NCBI RefSeq assembly: GCF_015832195.1
Contig: NC_052026.1
Coordinates: 18,757,013-18,821,012 of the forward strand
Direction of reading: 5' to 3'
DNA: 64,000 nucleotides
DNA from: Motacilla alba alba
Lineage: Eukaryota; Chordata; Aves; Passeriformes; Motacillidae
Shown here piece after piece: positions 1 to 11,075 of this stretch. Under the pieces are notes generated by a model. It was not told the DNA's origin and searched no databases. It saw only the letters and a list, made by a program, of their open reading frames with translations. Each line of letters opens with the position of its first letter. Position 1 is the stretch's first letter. Position numbers and translations under genes: made by a program.

Positions 1-436
1 AAGCAAACTAATAAGAGCTCGTTTGGAGGGCGCAGCGCAGGGGATGGAGCGATGCCGGGGGCTTTCTCTCCCTTCCCAACCTTCCCGTGCCCAGCCAAGC
101 AGCCCTGGGAGCCTCTCCAGCCCTCAGGAGATCGAGCCAGGGAAAGATTGACTTTAAAGCAACTTTCTCCCGTTTCTGCCTTGTTTTGAAGCTGAGAGCT
201 TGGAAAATCAAGCCCCTGTGCCCCAAGGGTGCCGCTGGGTCCTGAACTCCTCTCTGCAGCTTCAAGGCTGGGCTGGCAGCTCCTCTTGGCTCCCAATGCC
301 CAGATCCAAGTGCCAGCTGTCTGCTGAGGATCCCTCTGCCCTGGGGGAAGTGGGGAACAGCCCTCACCCCTTCACCCTGGTGTCCTCTGGGGCTCAGTGG
401 CTTTGTGGGGCACCGGGCGCCCCATGGGGCTGCCAG

Positions 437-958
437 GCATTGCCCGGGAGAGGCTGGGCATTGTACTGGGATGCTGGGAATCACCTGGGAGAGAGTGGGC
501 ACTGCACTGGGATGCTGGGAATTGCCTGGGAGAGACTGGGCACTGCACTGGGATGCTGGGAATTGCCTGGGAGAGAGTGGACACTGCACTGGGATGCTGC
601 GAGTCACCTGGGAGAGAGTGGGCACTGCACTGGGATGCTGGGAATTGCCTGGAGACACTGGGCACTGCACTGGGATGCTGGGAGTCACCTGGGAGAGAGT
701 GGGCACTGCACTGGGATGCTGGGAATTGCTGGGAGAGGCTGGGCACTGCACTGGGATGCTGGGAATTGCCTGGGAGAGAGTGGGCATTGCACTGGGATGC
801 TGGGAATCACCTGGGAGAGAGTGGGCATTGCACTGGGATGCTGGGAATCACCTGGGAGAGAGTGGGCACTGCACTGGGATGCTGGGAATTGCCTGAGGGA
901 GATTTGGGAATTGCACTGGGATGCTGGGTATGGTCTGAGAGAGAGCTGGGCACTGCCC
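437..958. repeat. 41-base minisatellite, 12 copies
   Basis: The unit is close to GGGCACTGCACTGGGATGCT followed by GGGAATTGCCTGGGAGAGAG and T. ACTGGGATGCTG recurs 12 times at about 41-base spacing. The unit length is not a multiple of three and no frame of the unit contains a stop, so long repetitive frames appear on both strands (GHCTGMLGIAWERV-like). They are not genes. Confidence 0.95.
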
Positions 959-959
959 T

Positions 960-1240
960 GACGGGCACCTAATGGCCCTGCCAGGCACTGTTTGGTGCTG
1001 CCAGGCACAGCACAGCAGCACTAAATGGTGCCCCTGGGCACTCCCCAGTGCCACTGAGCACTCCACAGGGGCACTGGGCATTCCACAGCGCTGCTGGCCA
1101 TCCCTCGGAGGTGGCACTGGGCATTCCCAGATGCCACAGGGCGCTGCACAGGGGCACTGGGCATTCCACAGAGCCGTTGGGCAACACCTGGGTCGGAGCC
1201 AGGCACCACGAGGTGCTGCCAAAACTTACGCGGTGCCACC
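960..1240. repeat. Degenerate repeat, GGGCACTGGGCATTCCACAG-like
   Basis: This tract follows the 41-base array directly and repeats GCACTGGGCATTCCACAG and GTGCTGCCAGGCAC variants irregularly. It looks like an older, decayed relative of the neighbouring array. No gene is seen. Confidence 0.6.
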
Positions 1241-1379
1241 AGCCACGGCACAGCCCGAGAGCAGGCAATGCCTGGCACCCCCGGGCTGCCCTCCCGTGCC
1301 CACGTGCCCGTGCCCCATGTCCCCACGTCCCCAGGCTGGCGCAGGCGTGCAGCAGCAGCGCATTGTTTTGGGCGCAGGA

Positions 1380-1570
1380 TCCCTTGCCCAGCAGATGGCA
1401 GGTATAACAAAGCAGCTTGCTGCGGCCAAGCCAATTATTTATCTAATTATGATTTACCACTTAACCACATGATCTTTCTGCAGAGTTGTAGGCAATTAAA
1501 ACCGGGGTGATTATGTGGATTATGCAAATCGGCTGGAGCCGAGCGAATAAAATTGGAGATTAGAGTTTCA
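1380..1570. promoter_or_regulatory. AT-rich conserved-looking element with octamer
   Basis: The stretch is non-repetitive and AT-rich in GC-rich surroundings. It has a perfect POU octamer ATGCAAAT at 1522-1529, several TAATTA/CAATTA homeodomain cores and a SOX-like AACAAAG. It is read as a candidate enhancer; conservation is inferred from sequence character only. Confidence 0.4.
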
Positions 1571-1939
1571 CGCAGGCTGGATCTTGCGCGGGGCAGGTCC
1601 TGGAGGGGCAGGGGCAGGGCAGGGGGGCTGCAGAGAGGGGCAGGGGGCTGCAGGCAGGGTGGGAAGCCGGGACTCAGCCAAGGGAAGGGGCTGCAGGACA
1701 CAGCTGGGAAGTGCCAGGACAAGGGGAGCAGATGCCCCCCTGCAGCACAGCCAGAAACTGCCCCCATCAGGGGTGGGTGCCCACAGGGGACCCCTGCTGC
1801 TGGTGGGTGACTCTGCTGGCACCAGGGACACCCCAGCATCCACCCCAAAAAGCTGAGAGGGGTTCCACAGCGCAGCCCCCATCCCCTACCCCACCCACGG
1901 GGCAGCTCATGCCAGGCATCAGGGGCAATTATTAACGGG

Positions 1940-2004
1940 TACTAATAACAGGTATTAATAACGAGTACTAACGAGGGGCATTAATAAGGAGCATTAATAA
2001 CGCC
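1940..2004. repeat. Five 13-base AT-rich tandem units (TATTAATAACGAG type)
   Basis: Five contiguous 13-base units start at 1940, 1953, 1966, 1979 and 1992: TACTAATAACAGG, TATTAATAACGAG, TACTAACGAGGGG, CATTAATAAGGAG, CATTAATAACGCC. A related ATTATTAACGGG precedes them. The array is embedded in an AT-rich element (1920-2110) and gives evenly spaced ATTAAT cores. Confidence 0.7.
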
Positions 2005-2120
2005 GCCTGGCAGATTACGCCGCCCGCCCGGCTTGATATGAGATTTATGGATGGCGCAAAGTCCGGAAATACAGGAGTATTAATGGTAATTCCTCGTGTC
2101 CTAGCAAAGGTCACAGGCAA
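2005..2120. promoter_or_regulatory. AT-rich conserved-looking element
   Basis: It continues from the 13-base array with GGCTTGATATGAGATTTATGG, GAGTATTAATGGTAATTCC and related homeodomain-like motifs. It is a candidate enhancer. Confidence 0.3.
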
Positions 2121-3720
2121 GCTCCATCAATCCCGCTGCAGAGCAGGGGTCCGGGCGGGATGGGGGGGCCCAGGCAGGATGGGGGTCCCCCCTTCACACC
2201 CAGGATCCCCCAGCAGCTTCTGGTGGTGCAGATGGCCCAGCGCAGGCCAGAGAGAAGGTTTTACCTTGGGATAAGAAATTATCCCTGGCAAACAGAGAAT
2301 TTGCTGCGTGGATTTTCATTTTCCCAATACCAGCGCCATCTGCTCCCGATCGGCGCCCCACGTCTGAGCTGTGAGATGTTGTGGAGGTCTTGGGAAGACC
2401 TTGGATTTCTCCAAGCCTGGGAGCACCTGCAGGGTCACCAGGGCCGCCTTGATGGGTGTTTCCCTTTTCCCCACAAAAAAAGGAGGATGGTTTGAAGGAG
2501 CAGAGATGTCCCTGGAGCCAGACTCTGCTGGGGATGGGGACATGGTGCTGCCAGCACTGGTGGGACAGATCCAGGCCGCTCCTCATGACAAGGAAGATCA
2601 ACCAAAACCTCAGCAAGGGGAGCAGACCCCTCTTCTCTTCCCACGCTGGGATTTAGGGTGATTAATACCAGTGATCCCATGTGCCGGTGCTGGGAAGGCC
2701 GGCCCGTGCCCCCGTGAGCAGCATCTTCCCTTTTCGCCTACAGTAATCCTCAGCCTTTCGAGCAAATTATTAAAATTCACTTATATTTAATCTGCCTGCT
2801 GGAATTAATTGAATTTTTACGCTTGGCAAATGTCAGTGGGTGCACGCTGCCTCCCAACGGGGACCCGGCTGCAGGTGCAGCGGGCACAGCCCGCGGCTCT
2901 CAGCGCTCTCCAGGGATAAATCCCACCCTGGAGCAGGGCACAGGGTGCCCACAGGGGCCAGGGTACTAGGATGCCAGGACGCCAGTGGCCTCCCAGCTCC
3001 GCAGGAATGTTGTGGCACCAGGCATGCATCCCCCAAAACCCCCCTGTGTAGGGAAGCTCCCCAAATCCCACGGGATTCCACCGTGGTGGCTTGGCAGGGG
3101 ACACCGGGAGCCCCCCTCTCCCTTTCCCACACCAGTGCCAGAGATGCCAGCGCCCAGCCTGGCATTGTAGTCGCCCTCCGGGTGATGAGAGCCTTCCTCT
3201 CCTCCCCTCCCCATCCTCCTCCTCGCAAATTGCCAAAGCATCTAATTTGCCCGCTGGGAAGGCCGAGGGAAAAGAGCCTCTATTTTGCCGGTAATAAGCC
3301 CTCCAGACAAAGGCGGGATGAGCCATTCAGCGCCGGCAAGGGGGAAGGGTCCGGCCCCACGCCGGAGCCGTGCCAGGGGCTCGGGGGAAGCGACAGACTC
3401 CCTCCCTGTCGGGGGAGCCAGCACTGGGGACACACACAGAGGACAGGACACTCACCCCAGGGTGACCCCGGGATGATGCCGAGCTCCTGGATGGCCGCTG
3501 GGATGGGGACACACGGCGCTGGGGACACTCCGGCCCTACAAACTGACACCAAATCCCGAACGCAGGTACCCAGGTGGCCTCGCTCGCTGTTGCCCCCGGG
3601 AACAGCCCCGTTCCCTGCTGGGGGATGCTCCTCTCCCCAGCCGCCGGGATGCAGAAGTTCATGGGTGAGCGGGCAGTTGACGGGCGGCAGGAGCCAGGGG
3701 GGGAACCCAACTTCCAAACT
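2120..3720. other. Gene-free stretch, intron-like
   Basis: This is mostly GC-rich unique sequence with a short AT-rich patch at 2740-2830 (AATTATTAAAATTCACTTAT). No exon with paired splice sites is visible. Confidence 0.5.
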
Positions 3721-3870
3721 TGACTGGCGCTCGCCCCCCTCCACCGCCCGCCCGGGATTATCATAAATTAAGACGTAATTACTCCATGGAAATTTACAGC
3801 ACAAAGCTGCGGCGCTAACAAGTGTGTTTGGCGGCACCGGGGGGAGATACAAAGCGCTATTGTCTGGCAG
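3720..3870. promoter_or_regulatory. AT-rich conserved-looking element
   Basis: It contains GATTATCATAAATTAAGACG, TAATTACTCCATGGAAATTT and AACAAGTGTGTTTGG (forkhead-like). It is unique sequence between GC-rich flanks and a candidate enhancer. Confidence 0.33.
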
Positions 3871-4289
3871 GCGCCAAAAAAGCTGCTGTGCCCCCAAAAC
3901 CCACCCATCCCGGGCACAGGGATCAGGGCGGGCATGGCCACGGAGCCACACCACGGCGGCAGCGCAGGGAACCACGCTCGCTTGGCACGGAGCTCCTCAA
4001 GGAGGGTCCCAGCAGGGACGGGGCCAGGGTGGTGGGTGCCCTCTGAGGTGGCACGGCTCTGCTGCCCAACAAAGACATCTCCTTTATTCCCTCAAATAAC
4101 TCTCAGCTCCCAACCACGGGTGCTGCACCCAGCAAAACGCCACCTCTAAGCTCTTCTGCCCAACTCCAGCACACACGGGGTTAAAACTAAACCCCCCGGG
4201 GGACCTGGAAATGGGGGGGACACGTGGGGACCAGTGCCAGCGCTGGCTTGTGTGTCCCCCCCCCAGTGCTGTCACATTCCCCCAGCTGT

Positions 4290-4620
4290 CACACGCATTA
4301 AAAAATAATAATCATCAACGTGGCAAAAAAACACAAAAAAAACAACAAAACCAACCAACAACCGAACCCAACAAAACAGTGAGAAAATATTCAGGCGGCT
4401 AAAACAAATCCAGCAATAAAGGAGCTGGGATCCTCGGAAAGCTGGCTGTGCAATTAAGCAGTTTTCTGCTGTACGCCGATAATCACCTAATTATACTATT
4501 AATGACAGTTCAACCTGCTCGGAAATAAAAGGACATTCTTCCATAACAGGATGCCAGCTGTTTGTTACAGATGTCAAACATCTTTAAAGCATTATTATTA
4601 AAAGAAGGGGGGAAGGAGGA
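4290..4620. promoter_or_regulatory. AT-rich element with AGATGT-n3-ACATCT palindrome
   Basis: An A-rich tract (4300-4380) is followed by unique AT-rich sequence with TAATTATACTATTAATGACA and an inverted repeat AGATGT CAA ACATCT at 4569-4583. Candidate enhancer. Confidence 0.38.
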
Positions 4621-4859
4621 AGCTTGGGGATGCTGGAGCACAGCCGTCTTTCCCCCTCAGAGCATCTTGCGAGGGATGAGGGGAGGGGGTTTGGAGTGTC
4701 CCCCCCACTTTGAACCCAGGAGAAGAATCTGTCAGAGGGGTTTTTTCGGCGGGGGTCGACGTTTGGAGTCATAAATCCCCCACGTCGGGCTCGCGGCGAG
4801 AGGCGCCTGGGTTTAATTAAGCGCGGCGTTTGGGAAATAAAGTTAAAAATCGGTCATAA

Positions 4860-6720
4860 AATTAGAGGGAGGGGATGCTCCTGCTGCCAGGCTCGGGGCA
4901 GGGCTGGCCCCGCTCTCCCCCTTCCCCCCCGGCTGCCACCGCCGGTGCCTCGAGCGCGGCTGCCGCCGGCGGTGCCCGCGCACGTGCCGCGGTGCCGTGC
5001 CAAGGAGCATCCCGGCAGGTGCCGACAGCCGGTGCCAAGGCGAGGGAGAAGGGGGGGACGCGCCGGAGAGAAAGGCAGCACCTGCTCCCCCTCAAAACCC
5101 CGCGGTGCCTTCGGGGGTTTGGAGGTGAGCGGCGCCCGGGGATCGGGGTGCGGCGGTGCCGGGAGGGAGGGGGCTGTGGCAGGGTGGCAGGGGTGACCCA
5201 AATCGCCGGCCGAATTCCCCCTGGGGGGGTTCCACTTCTCTCCCAGCAGATCTGTGCTGGCACAGCCGTTCCTGGGGGGCAGCCGGGCGCCCACCCGCCG
5301 TGGGGTGATGCCAACGCTGGCGTTGCCCATCGACCCACCCAGACACTCGGCTTTGCACCCTGTCCTATATAGCTCCCGAGAAATCTGCCTGTAAAACCGT
5401 CAGGAACCGGGTTTAGCCTGGGAATAAAGAGATTACGGAGGGGAGGGGGCGGGAAAGGAAGAAGGAAGGAAAAAGGGGGTGTCTGCGAATAATTCCTCCC
5501 CTCCCAGCTGTGTGGTTACTGATATCCCGGGTGCCTGCAGGGCCACGGCATGAGCAGCATGGCTGCAGAAAGACACAGGATTTTCAGGGTGCCCACCCAC
5601 CCACTCAGAGCTGGGCGGCTGTGATGGAGCCCCCTCCCCAGGCCAGGACCCTCTGACCCCTTGGCACAGGCTGGGCTGGCACTGGCCTCACTTGCCAGAC
5701 AAGATCCAGCAGGAAAAAACCATCTGGGAAGCGTCCTCCCGCCGAGCTCCGAGCAATGCCCCCAGTCCCCCCCTTCCCCTGGCATCCCTCTTCCCCCCCT
5801 CCCCTCCTCAAACCATCACGGGGAAGCTGGAAAGTGGTTGACATGGTTGCCATGGCGACCGAATTTAGGACTGGCGAGAGGAGGAGGAGGAAGATGGTGG
5901 AGTGGGCAAGGGAGGAAGGCAGGAGGACTTCCCGACACCCCAACACGGCTTGGGCATCCCCCAGCCCCCCTCAGCACCTCACCAACACCTCCTCGTGCAC
6001 CCCCGGACCCCGCACCCGGCGAGCATGAGGAAGGGTATCCCCAAAGCCCAGATCCAGCTGGGGGGACGCCAAGAGTGGGGCTCAGCCCCAAGCACCCCAA
6101 ACCCAGCCTGGGGGCGACTGTGCCCGCCCAGCGCTGCCGAGAGCCGCCGGTGACTCACACCTCGCGGCAGCGGCACCCGCCGAGCGGGTGTTTACGCGGC
6201 ATCACCCAGCTCCTTCCATCTGCTTTGATCCAGGGGCTAAATATTCCCGGCCCCGGCATAAAAATAGGAACCATTTGGGAAGGTCCTGAGTCAGCAGCAT
6301 CCGCTGCCGGCACCCACCGCCACCCTCCCCGGCACGCCAGGCACCCGCCGGGGAGCCCCGCTGGCACCTGGGGGTTTGCCGGATTTGGGGATGCTCGCAG
6401 GGAGAGGGAGCCCCCAAAAAGCTGTGTGTATCCAGGTGCCACCCTTGTGCCTGCTGGAGCAAACAGCCAGGCCCTCCAGGGATGTTCTGTGTCCCCAAAG
6501 GAGGGTGGCGTCCCCGAGGCACACTGACACCGGCCGTAGGGGGACATCTGCACCCACGTTATCCCAAGGAAGACGAGCCTGAGCACGGCTCCCATACGGA
6601 GCAGCAGGGAATGGGGTCCCTTCCCTGCGCCCTGGCTCTCAGCGATGCCTGATGGCAGGTCCCCACAGCGCCCGGTGTCCCCTGGCAGCTGGCTGAGCCC
6701 CGTGGCACAAATCCAGCCTC
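4860..6720. other. GC-rich gene-free stretch with a CpG-dense block
   Basis: CpG is dense at about 4870-5320. A purine tract lies at 5439-5480. A plus-strand donor-like GGAG|GTGAGCGG at 5123 has no supporting ATG or acceptor worth calling. An AT-rich patch at 6220-6290 (AATATTCCCGGCC, ATAAAAATAGG) may be regulatory. Confidence 0.4.
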
Positions 6721-6955
6721 ACGACCAGAGGCAGACAGGGGACAGAGGCATCGCTGACCACAGGGATAAAAGGGCACAGAGGCATCAGTGACCAGAGGGA
6801 CAGAGGTGACAGGAGCATTGCTGAGGTGACCAGAGGGATGAAAGGGGACAGCGGCATTGGTGACAAGAGGCACAGAAGCATCAGTGACAGGGAACAGGAG
6901 CATCAGTGACAAGAGGGGACAGCAGCATTGGTGACCAGAGGGGACGCAGAGAAGC
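6720..6955. repeat. Degenerate 25-30-base minisatellite
   Basis: Variants of GACAGAGGCATCAGTGACCA and AGAGGGGACAGCAGCATTGG recur about nine times. It is decayed relative to the arrays at 437 and 40735. Confidence 0.7.
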
Positions 6956-7499
6956 CGGCTGGATCCCGGGCCAGCCAAGCTCGGGGAACGAGCCACCGAG
7001 GAGGAGCGTGTGACACGGGCCACGGCCAGGCAGTCCCTGAGGCGGTGACAGTCCCCAGCAGGACTCGCGCCGCTGAGTCACCGCCACCAGCCCCGCGAGC
7101 CCAGGGCGGGGGGAAGGTTCCCGTCTCCATCTGCTCCCACCCGACCTGGCCCACCGGCATCTCCCAAAGCCCGGCAGCTGCCGCCAGCGATCCCGCTGCG
7201 TGCCAGCGCCTCCAGCACCATTCCCCCTAATTGCTTTAAACCTCGCAGCCCGGCACTTCCATGTTCCTCTCCGTCTTGCTTTTCTCCTCTGATTTTATTA
7301 TTCCCCCTCCAACGAGGAGGGGAGCCGGGGGAGCAGGGTTTTCCAGGGCGCAGGAATTAGTGCATCAGCCACAACGGCAAAACCAGAAGTTTCACGCAAC
7401 AGGAGCTGCCGCCGGGAACCCCGGCTCGACCGGCGCGTGCTAAATATGGAATTTAAGGGGGAAAAAAGCCAACCCCAACACGTCTCCCTGCACCTGCAG

Positions 7500-8770
7500 C
7501 CCTCAGAGGGTCCCCAGCGCGAGGGACAGCTCCGAGGCCAGGCAGGAATCGCCCAGAGCTGCCGCGGCCAGTGGGGAAGAGCGAGGAGCAGGCGAGGCGA
7601 TGGTGTTTGGGGGGAACACGGGGAGCGGGACCCCCGGAGCCGGCACGGAGGAGGGCGCAGGGTCGGAGCAGGGTGGGAGCGCTCAGGGTGCCACAGCAAA
7701 GCGGGTCACTCACGTCCCCACCGTGGCACAGCGCTGGCAGAGGATGTCACAGCGCAACCCCTCCCAGAGCAGGGGGACCCCCAGCTGAACCCCGGTGCCC
7801 CTTGGCCGCCCTTCCCGGCTCGCCTTCGTGCGCTGCGGCGCAGGCGCGCTGGGAGAGCCGCTCTCTCCGGTAAGAACGGCCACATGCCAAAGCCATTTCC
7901 TGAAACAAACAACCATCCGCGGGGGAACGGCCACGCGTGGGCACCGAGCCCCCGGACAGGGCCCTGCCACTGCCCCCCAGCTCTGCGAGAGCGCCCTGAG
8001 CCTGCACCCCGAAAGCGCCTTGAGTTCACGGCCGGGCTCCCAGCCCGAGGCTGCATCCGGAGGCTGCACCCCGAGCGTGAGCCCCGAGAGCACCCCGAGA
8101 TCACAGCCTGAGCTCACAGCCCCGGCGTGCCGAGGCTGAACCCCCGGAGCGCGCCCCAAACACGCGCCCTGAGCCTGCACCCACAGAGCACCTCCGGATC
8201 CCACCCTAAAGCACCCCCAAAACACTCACCCTGAGCACACACCCTGAGCTCGCACCCCAACCCCACTGATGCTCCCCCCAAAGCCCCCCGGGGGGATCCC
8301 CCTCCCTCGCCGGCAGCCAAGGGGCCGGAGCTGCCGGCTGGGGTGGCACAGCAAACTTTGGTGCCCCAAATGCCCGAGCCCTCGCAGTGACGAGGCTGGC
8401 ACCCCAAAACACAGCACACCCCGTGTTTCTCCCCATCCCACCCCATCCAGAACGCCCCCGGCTCCTCGGGGAGAGGGAGAAACCCCCAGGGTGAGGGAGT
8501 GGCAGCAGGAGAAGAGAGGGGGATCCGAGCACCCCCAAACACTGCAGTGCCATGCCAGGGCTCTCTGCTCCCCCCTCTCCCCCCTTTCCCCGACCCCAAA
8601 ACCTCTTATAGGGCGCCGGAAGAAAGTAAGTTCACCCCCAAACCGCCCTTGGCTGCCGCTGGCTGGGGCGGACAAAGGGGAGTCCCCGGGTTGGGGGGAC
8701 CCCGGGGGGAGACCCCGGAGTGGGGGGAGAGGGAGTGCGGAGGGCTGGCGGCAGCATCGCTCGGTGCCTT
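7500..8770. other. GC-rich gene-free stretch
   Basis: High GC with frequent CpG. At 8000-8260 a loose repeat of CCCTGAGC(A/C)TGCACCC phrases occurs, too irregular to give a unit length. No paired splice sites are seen before the minus exon at 8773. Confidence 0.4.
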
Positions 8771-8772
8771 AC

Positions 8773-8809
8773 CTGGTAAGTAATAGAGAGGTGGTTTCAA
8801 CCCAAACAT
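8773..8809 (-). CDS. GSE1: Candidate alternative first coding exon (MFGLKPPLYYLP + split codon)
   Basis: On the minus strand an ATG at 8809 opens MFGLKPPLYYLP and leaves one base (G) before the donor CAG|GTAAGG at 8772. The ATG has A at -3. The leader just upstream is AT-rich and looks conserved, unlike the GC-rich surroundings. It carries a three-codon upstream frame (M-E-L-stop, 8829-8818) only eight bases before the ATG. The exon ends with one base over, as do the candidate first exons at 23691, 35011 and 41595, so all could splice to one common exon outside the window (below position 1). From memory this N-terminus resembles an alternative start of GSE1, a nuclear coiled-coil protein linked to BRAF-HDAC/CoREST complexes. 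That name is tentative; the exon call rests on the donor, the phase and the sequence character. Confidence 0.5.
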
Positions 8810-8817
8810 GATTTATG

Positions 8818-8829
8818 TTACAGTTCCAT
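8818..8829 (-). promoter_or_regulatory. Minimal upstream ORF (M-E-L-stop) before the MFGLKPP start
   Basis: An ATG at 8829 is followed by two codons and TAA, which ends at 8818. The main ATG follows eight bases later. If the transcript is real, such a short uORF would be expected to modulate initiation or favour re-initiation; that effect is inferred. Confidence 0.3.
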
Positions 8830-8839
8830 TGCAGCCAGG

Positions 8840-9110
8840 AAGAAAAAAAAAATTAAAAATAAAAATAAAAGAGCCAACGTGAGGAGGATGTGTCAGGAAG
8901 CAAGAAAAAAAAAAAGGAAAAAAAAAAAAAGGAAAAAACCCAAAAATTAGCACCAAGCCACACGGAGGGGGTTGGAAAAATAAACCAGAGGCGAAAAAAT
9001 ACGGTGGAGCGGGGAGGAGGAGAAGGAGGAGGAGGAGGAGGAGGAGGAGGAGGAGCGGGGGGGAATCAAGCGCGTGGGGGGAGGAGGAAAAATAAAAATT
9101 GAAATAGCAG
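8840..9110. repeat. Purine tract: A-rich run then (GGA)n
   Basis: A-rich runs at 8840-8940 are followed by about 15 GGA triplets (roughly 9008-9056). On the minus strand this is a long pyrimidine tract directly upstream of the MFGLKPP exon. It could form triplex DNA or be part of a TATA-less promoter. Confidence 0.75.
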
Positions 9111-9396
9111 CGAGCCCAGGGCGCCGGCGGAGGGTGGCGGTGGCGGCTGTCACCGGCGGGGCCAGGGCAGGAGCCTGGCTGCCACGCGTGACGCCTTCCC
9201 CGGGGTTTTCCTGCCGCTGAGCCCCCAGCTGCCAACCGCAGGCACACAAAAAACCAGCGACGAGGAGGAGGAGGATGAAGAGGCGGTGGGACCCTCGGCG
9301 GCGGGGAACGCACCCCCTGAGCAGCGCAGTGGGGTTCCCCCCACGCTGGGGAGGGGGCTGGAGGCGGGTGACCCACGCGGGGGTTGCGAGCCGGTT

Positions 9397-9427
9397 GTCC
9401 GTCCGTCCGTCCGTCCGTCCGTCCGTG
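9397..9427. repeat. (CCGT)n microsatellite
   Basis: About seven CCGT tetramers within CpG-rich sequence. Confidence 0.9.
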
Positions 9428-9479
9428 CGGCCGGAGAGCCCCGTCTCCGCGGGCTGCGCCAAGGCGGGCGGGCGAGAGG

Positions 9480-9580
9480 CGGCAGACTTGCCCCTCGATC
9501 AATTTTCATGCAAGAATCATTATCGGCAAATTGGAAATCTGGCTCCTTGACAGCAGATTTGTCTCCCCTAATGACGGGGA
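9480..9580. promoter_or_regulatory. AT-rich conserved-looking element
   Basis: It contains CGATCAATTTTCATGCAAGA, AATCATTATCGGCAAATTGG and a MEIS-like TTGACAGC, and is flanked by CpG-rich DNA. Candidate enhancer or promoter element. Confidence 0.35.
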
Positions 9581-9727
9581 GCGGGCAGGAGGGCGGCCGG
9601 CAGCTGCTCGCCCCAGCACCCTCCGCCCACCGCCCGCGTCCCCCGGGCTCCAGCCTTTGGCCCCGGCGCTTTCGGGGGAGGGGGTGAACCCCCGGGGCGC
9701 CCCGGGGAGCAGCCTCCCTCCCCCTCA

Positions 9728-9745
9728 CCCCCCCCCCCCCCCCCC
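9728..9745. repeat. Poly-C tract (18)
   Basis: Eighteen consecutive C. Its length may be unreliable in assembly. Confidence 0.9.
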
Positions 9746-10659
9746 GCTCCTCCTCCTCGCCTACAGACGGAATAATTTTAAATTTCTGCTTTCTTGCCTT
9801 TTTTCTGTTTTCAAACAGCTGCCGATGCGGCGGGCGGAGGGTGGGGGGGGGGGCAGAGGCATATGTAAAATAAAAATAGGAACGCGAGTTCCCCCCCCGC
9901 CACCCCACCCTCGGTCGCTTCAGGAGGGAAAATTAGGAAATAAAACAATAAATAACCCAACTTTCCTGCCTGCCGGGAGCTGCCTGCCGCTTCACAAAAG
10001 GCAGGCGAGCAAAGCCGCCTGCCCCAACCCCGGCGCGGGGGGCTGCGGGCGAGCCCCTGCTGCCCCCCCAAAATCCCCTCTGAGCCCCTAAATCCCCCCT
10101 CGGCGGCCTCGCTGGGCGTCGGGGGCTGTGATGAGCCGCCCGATAGGATCTCCCCCATCCCCTCTCCGCTGATGCATTAGCAGATCCGGGAAGACATGCT
10201 CGCAGGCAAATAGGGCTAATAAATGCTATTACGGGAGCGCGAGGGAGGCTGGAGATCCTGGCTGCACCATAGTAACGAGGGCCCGGCTTAATTTGCTTTA
10301 AGCAAACGATCAGCCGAGGCGGGGTGGAGAAAAGGAGGGGACGGGGTTGGGGGGGGAGCGTCGCTGGCTCCAGGCACGCACGGGCGCGCTGCCGCGGGGA
10401 CGCGCTTCCAGCGGGAGCGCGCTTCTCACGGGAGCGCGCCCCCGAGCGTTACACGGCAGTCTGACCCCCCCTGCCGCCCCCCAACACCCAGCCCGGCGCC
10501 CCCGCCCAGCCCCGTCCTTCTCTTCCCAAACTGGTTTTAACACCAAAGTTCACCAGGGCGACGTGTGATATCTCGCCCCTGCAAGAGAAGCCACATCCTG
10601 TATGATAATGACCAGCCCTTCAAACAGCTTAAAGACACAGAGGACATTCCCAGGCGCCC

Positions 10660-11075
10660 GCTGCCTGCCCCTGCCTGCGCCGCGGCGACAGGGGGCACGG
10701 AGGTCACAGCGTCACCCCGAACCCATCCGTCCATTCCCAGGTGGCCCCCGCCTGCTCCTGAGCGTGGGGACAGAGGGGGCATGGGGGGCACGGTGTCACC
10801 CCAAATCCGCCCAGCCGTTCCCAGGAGGCTGCTGGCTGCGCTGGGTGCGGGCATGGGGGTCACGGTGTCACCCCAAATCCGCCCAGCCGTTCCCAGGAGG
10901 CCGCTGGCTGCGCTGGGTGTGGGGATGAGGGGGAATGGGGGGCATGGGGGTAACCCCAAATACAGCCGGACATTCCCAAGTGCCCACTGCCTGCCCTAAT
11001 TCCACCAGAGCGTGGGCACAGCGGGGAAAAGGGGGTCGCAGCGTCACCCCAAACCTATCCAGCCCCACGATTGTT
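10660..11075. repeat. Degenerate tandem repeat, 65-90-base unit
   Basis: The phrase GGTGTCACCCCAAATCCGCC followed by CAGCCGTTCCCAGGAGGC recurs. The two middle copies (about 10790-10915) are nearly identical and the outer copies are decayed. About five copies in all. Confidence 0.75.

Noticed and set aside
1200..1225. Minus donor-like CACCGC|GTAAGTTTTGG
   Set aside because: It lies in degenerate GC-rich repeat sequence with no plausible coding frame or acceptor.
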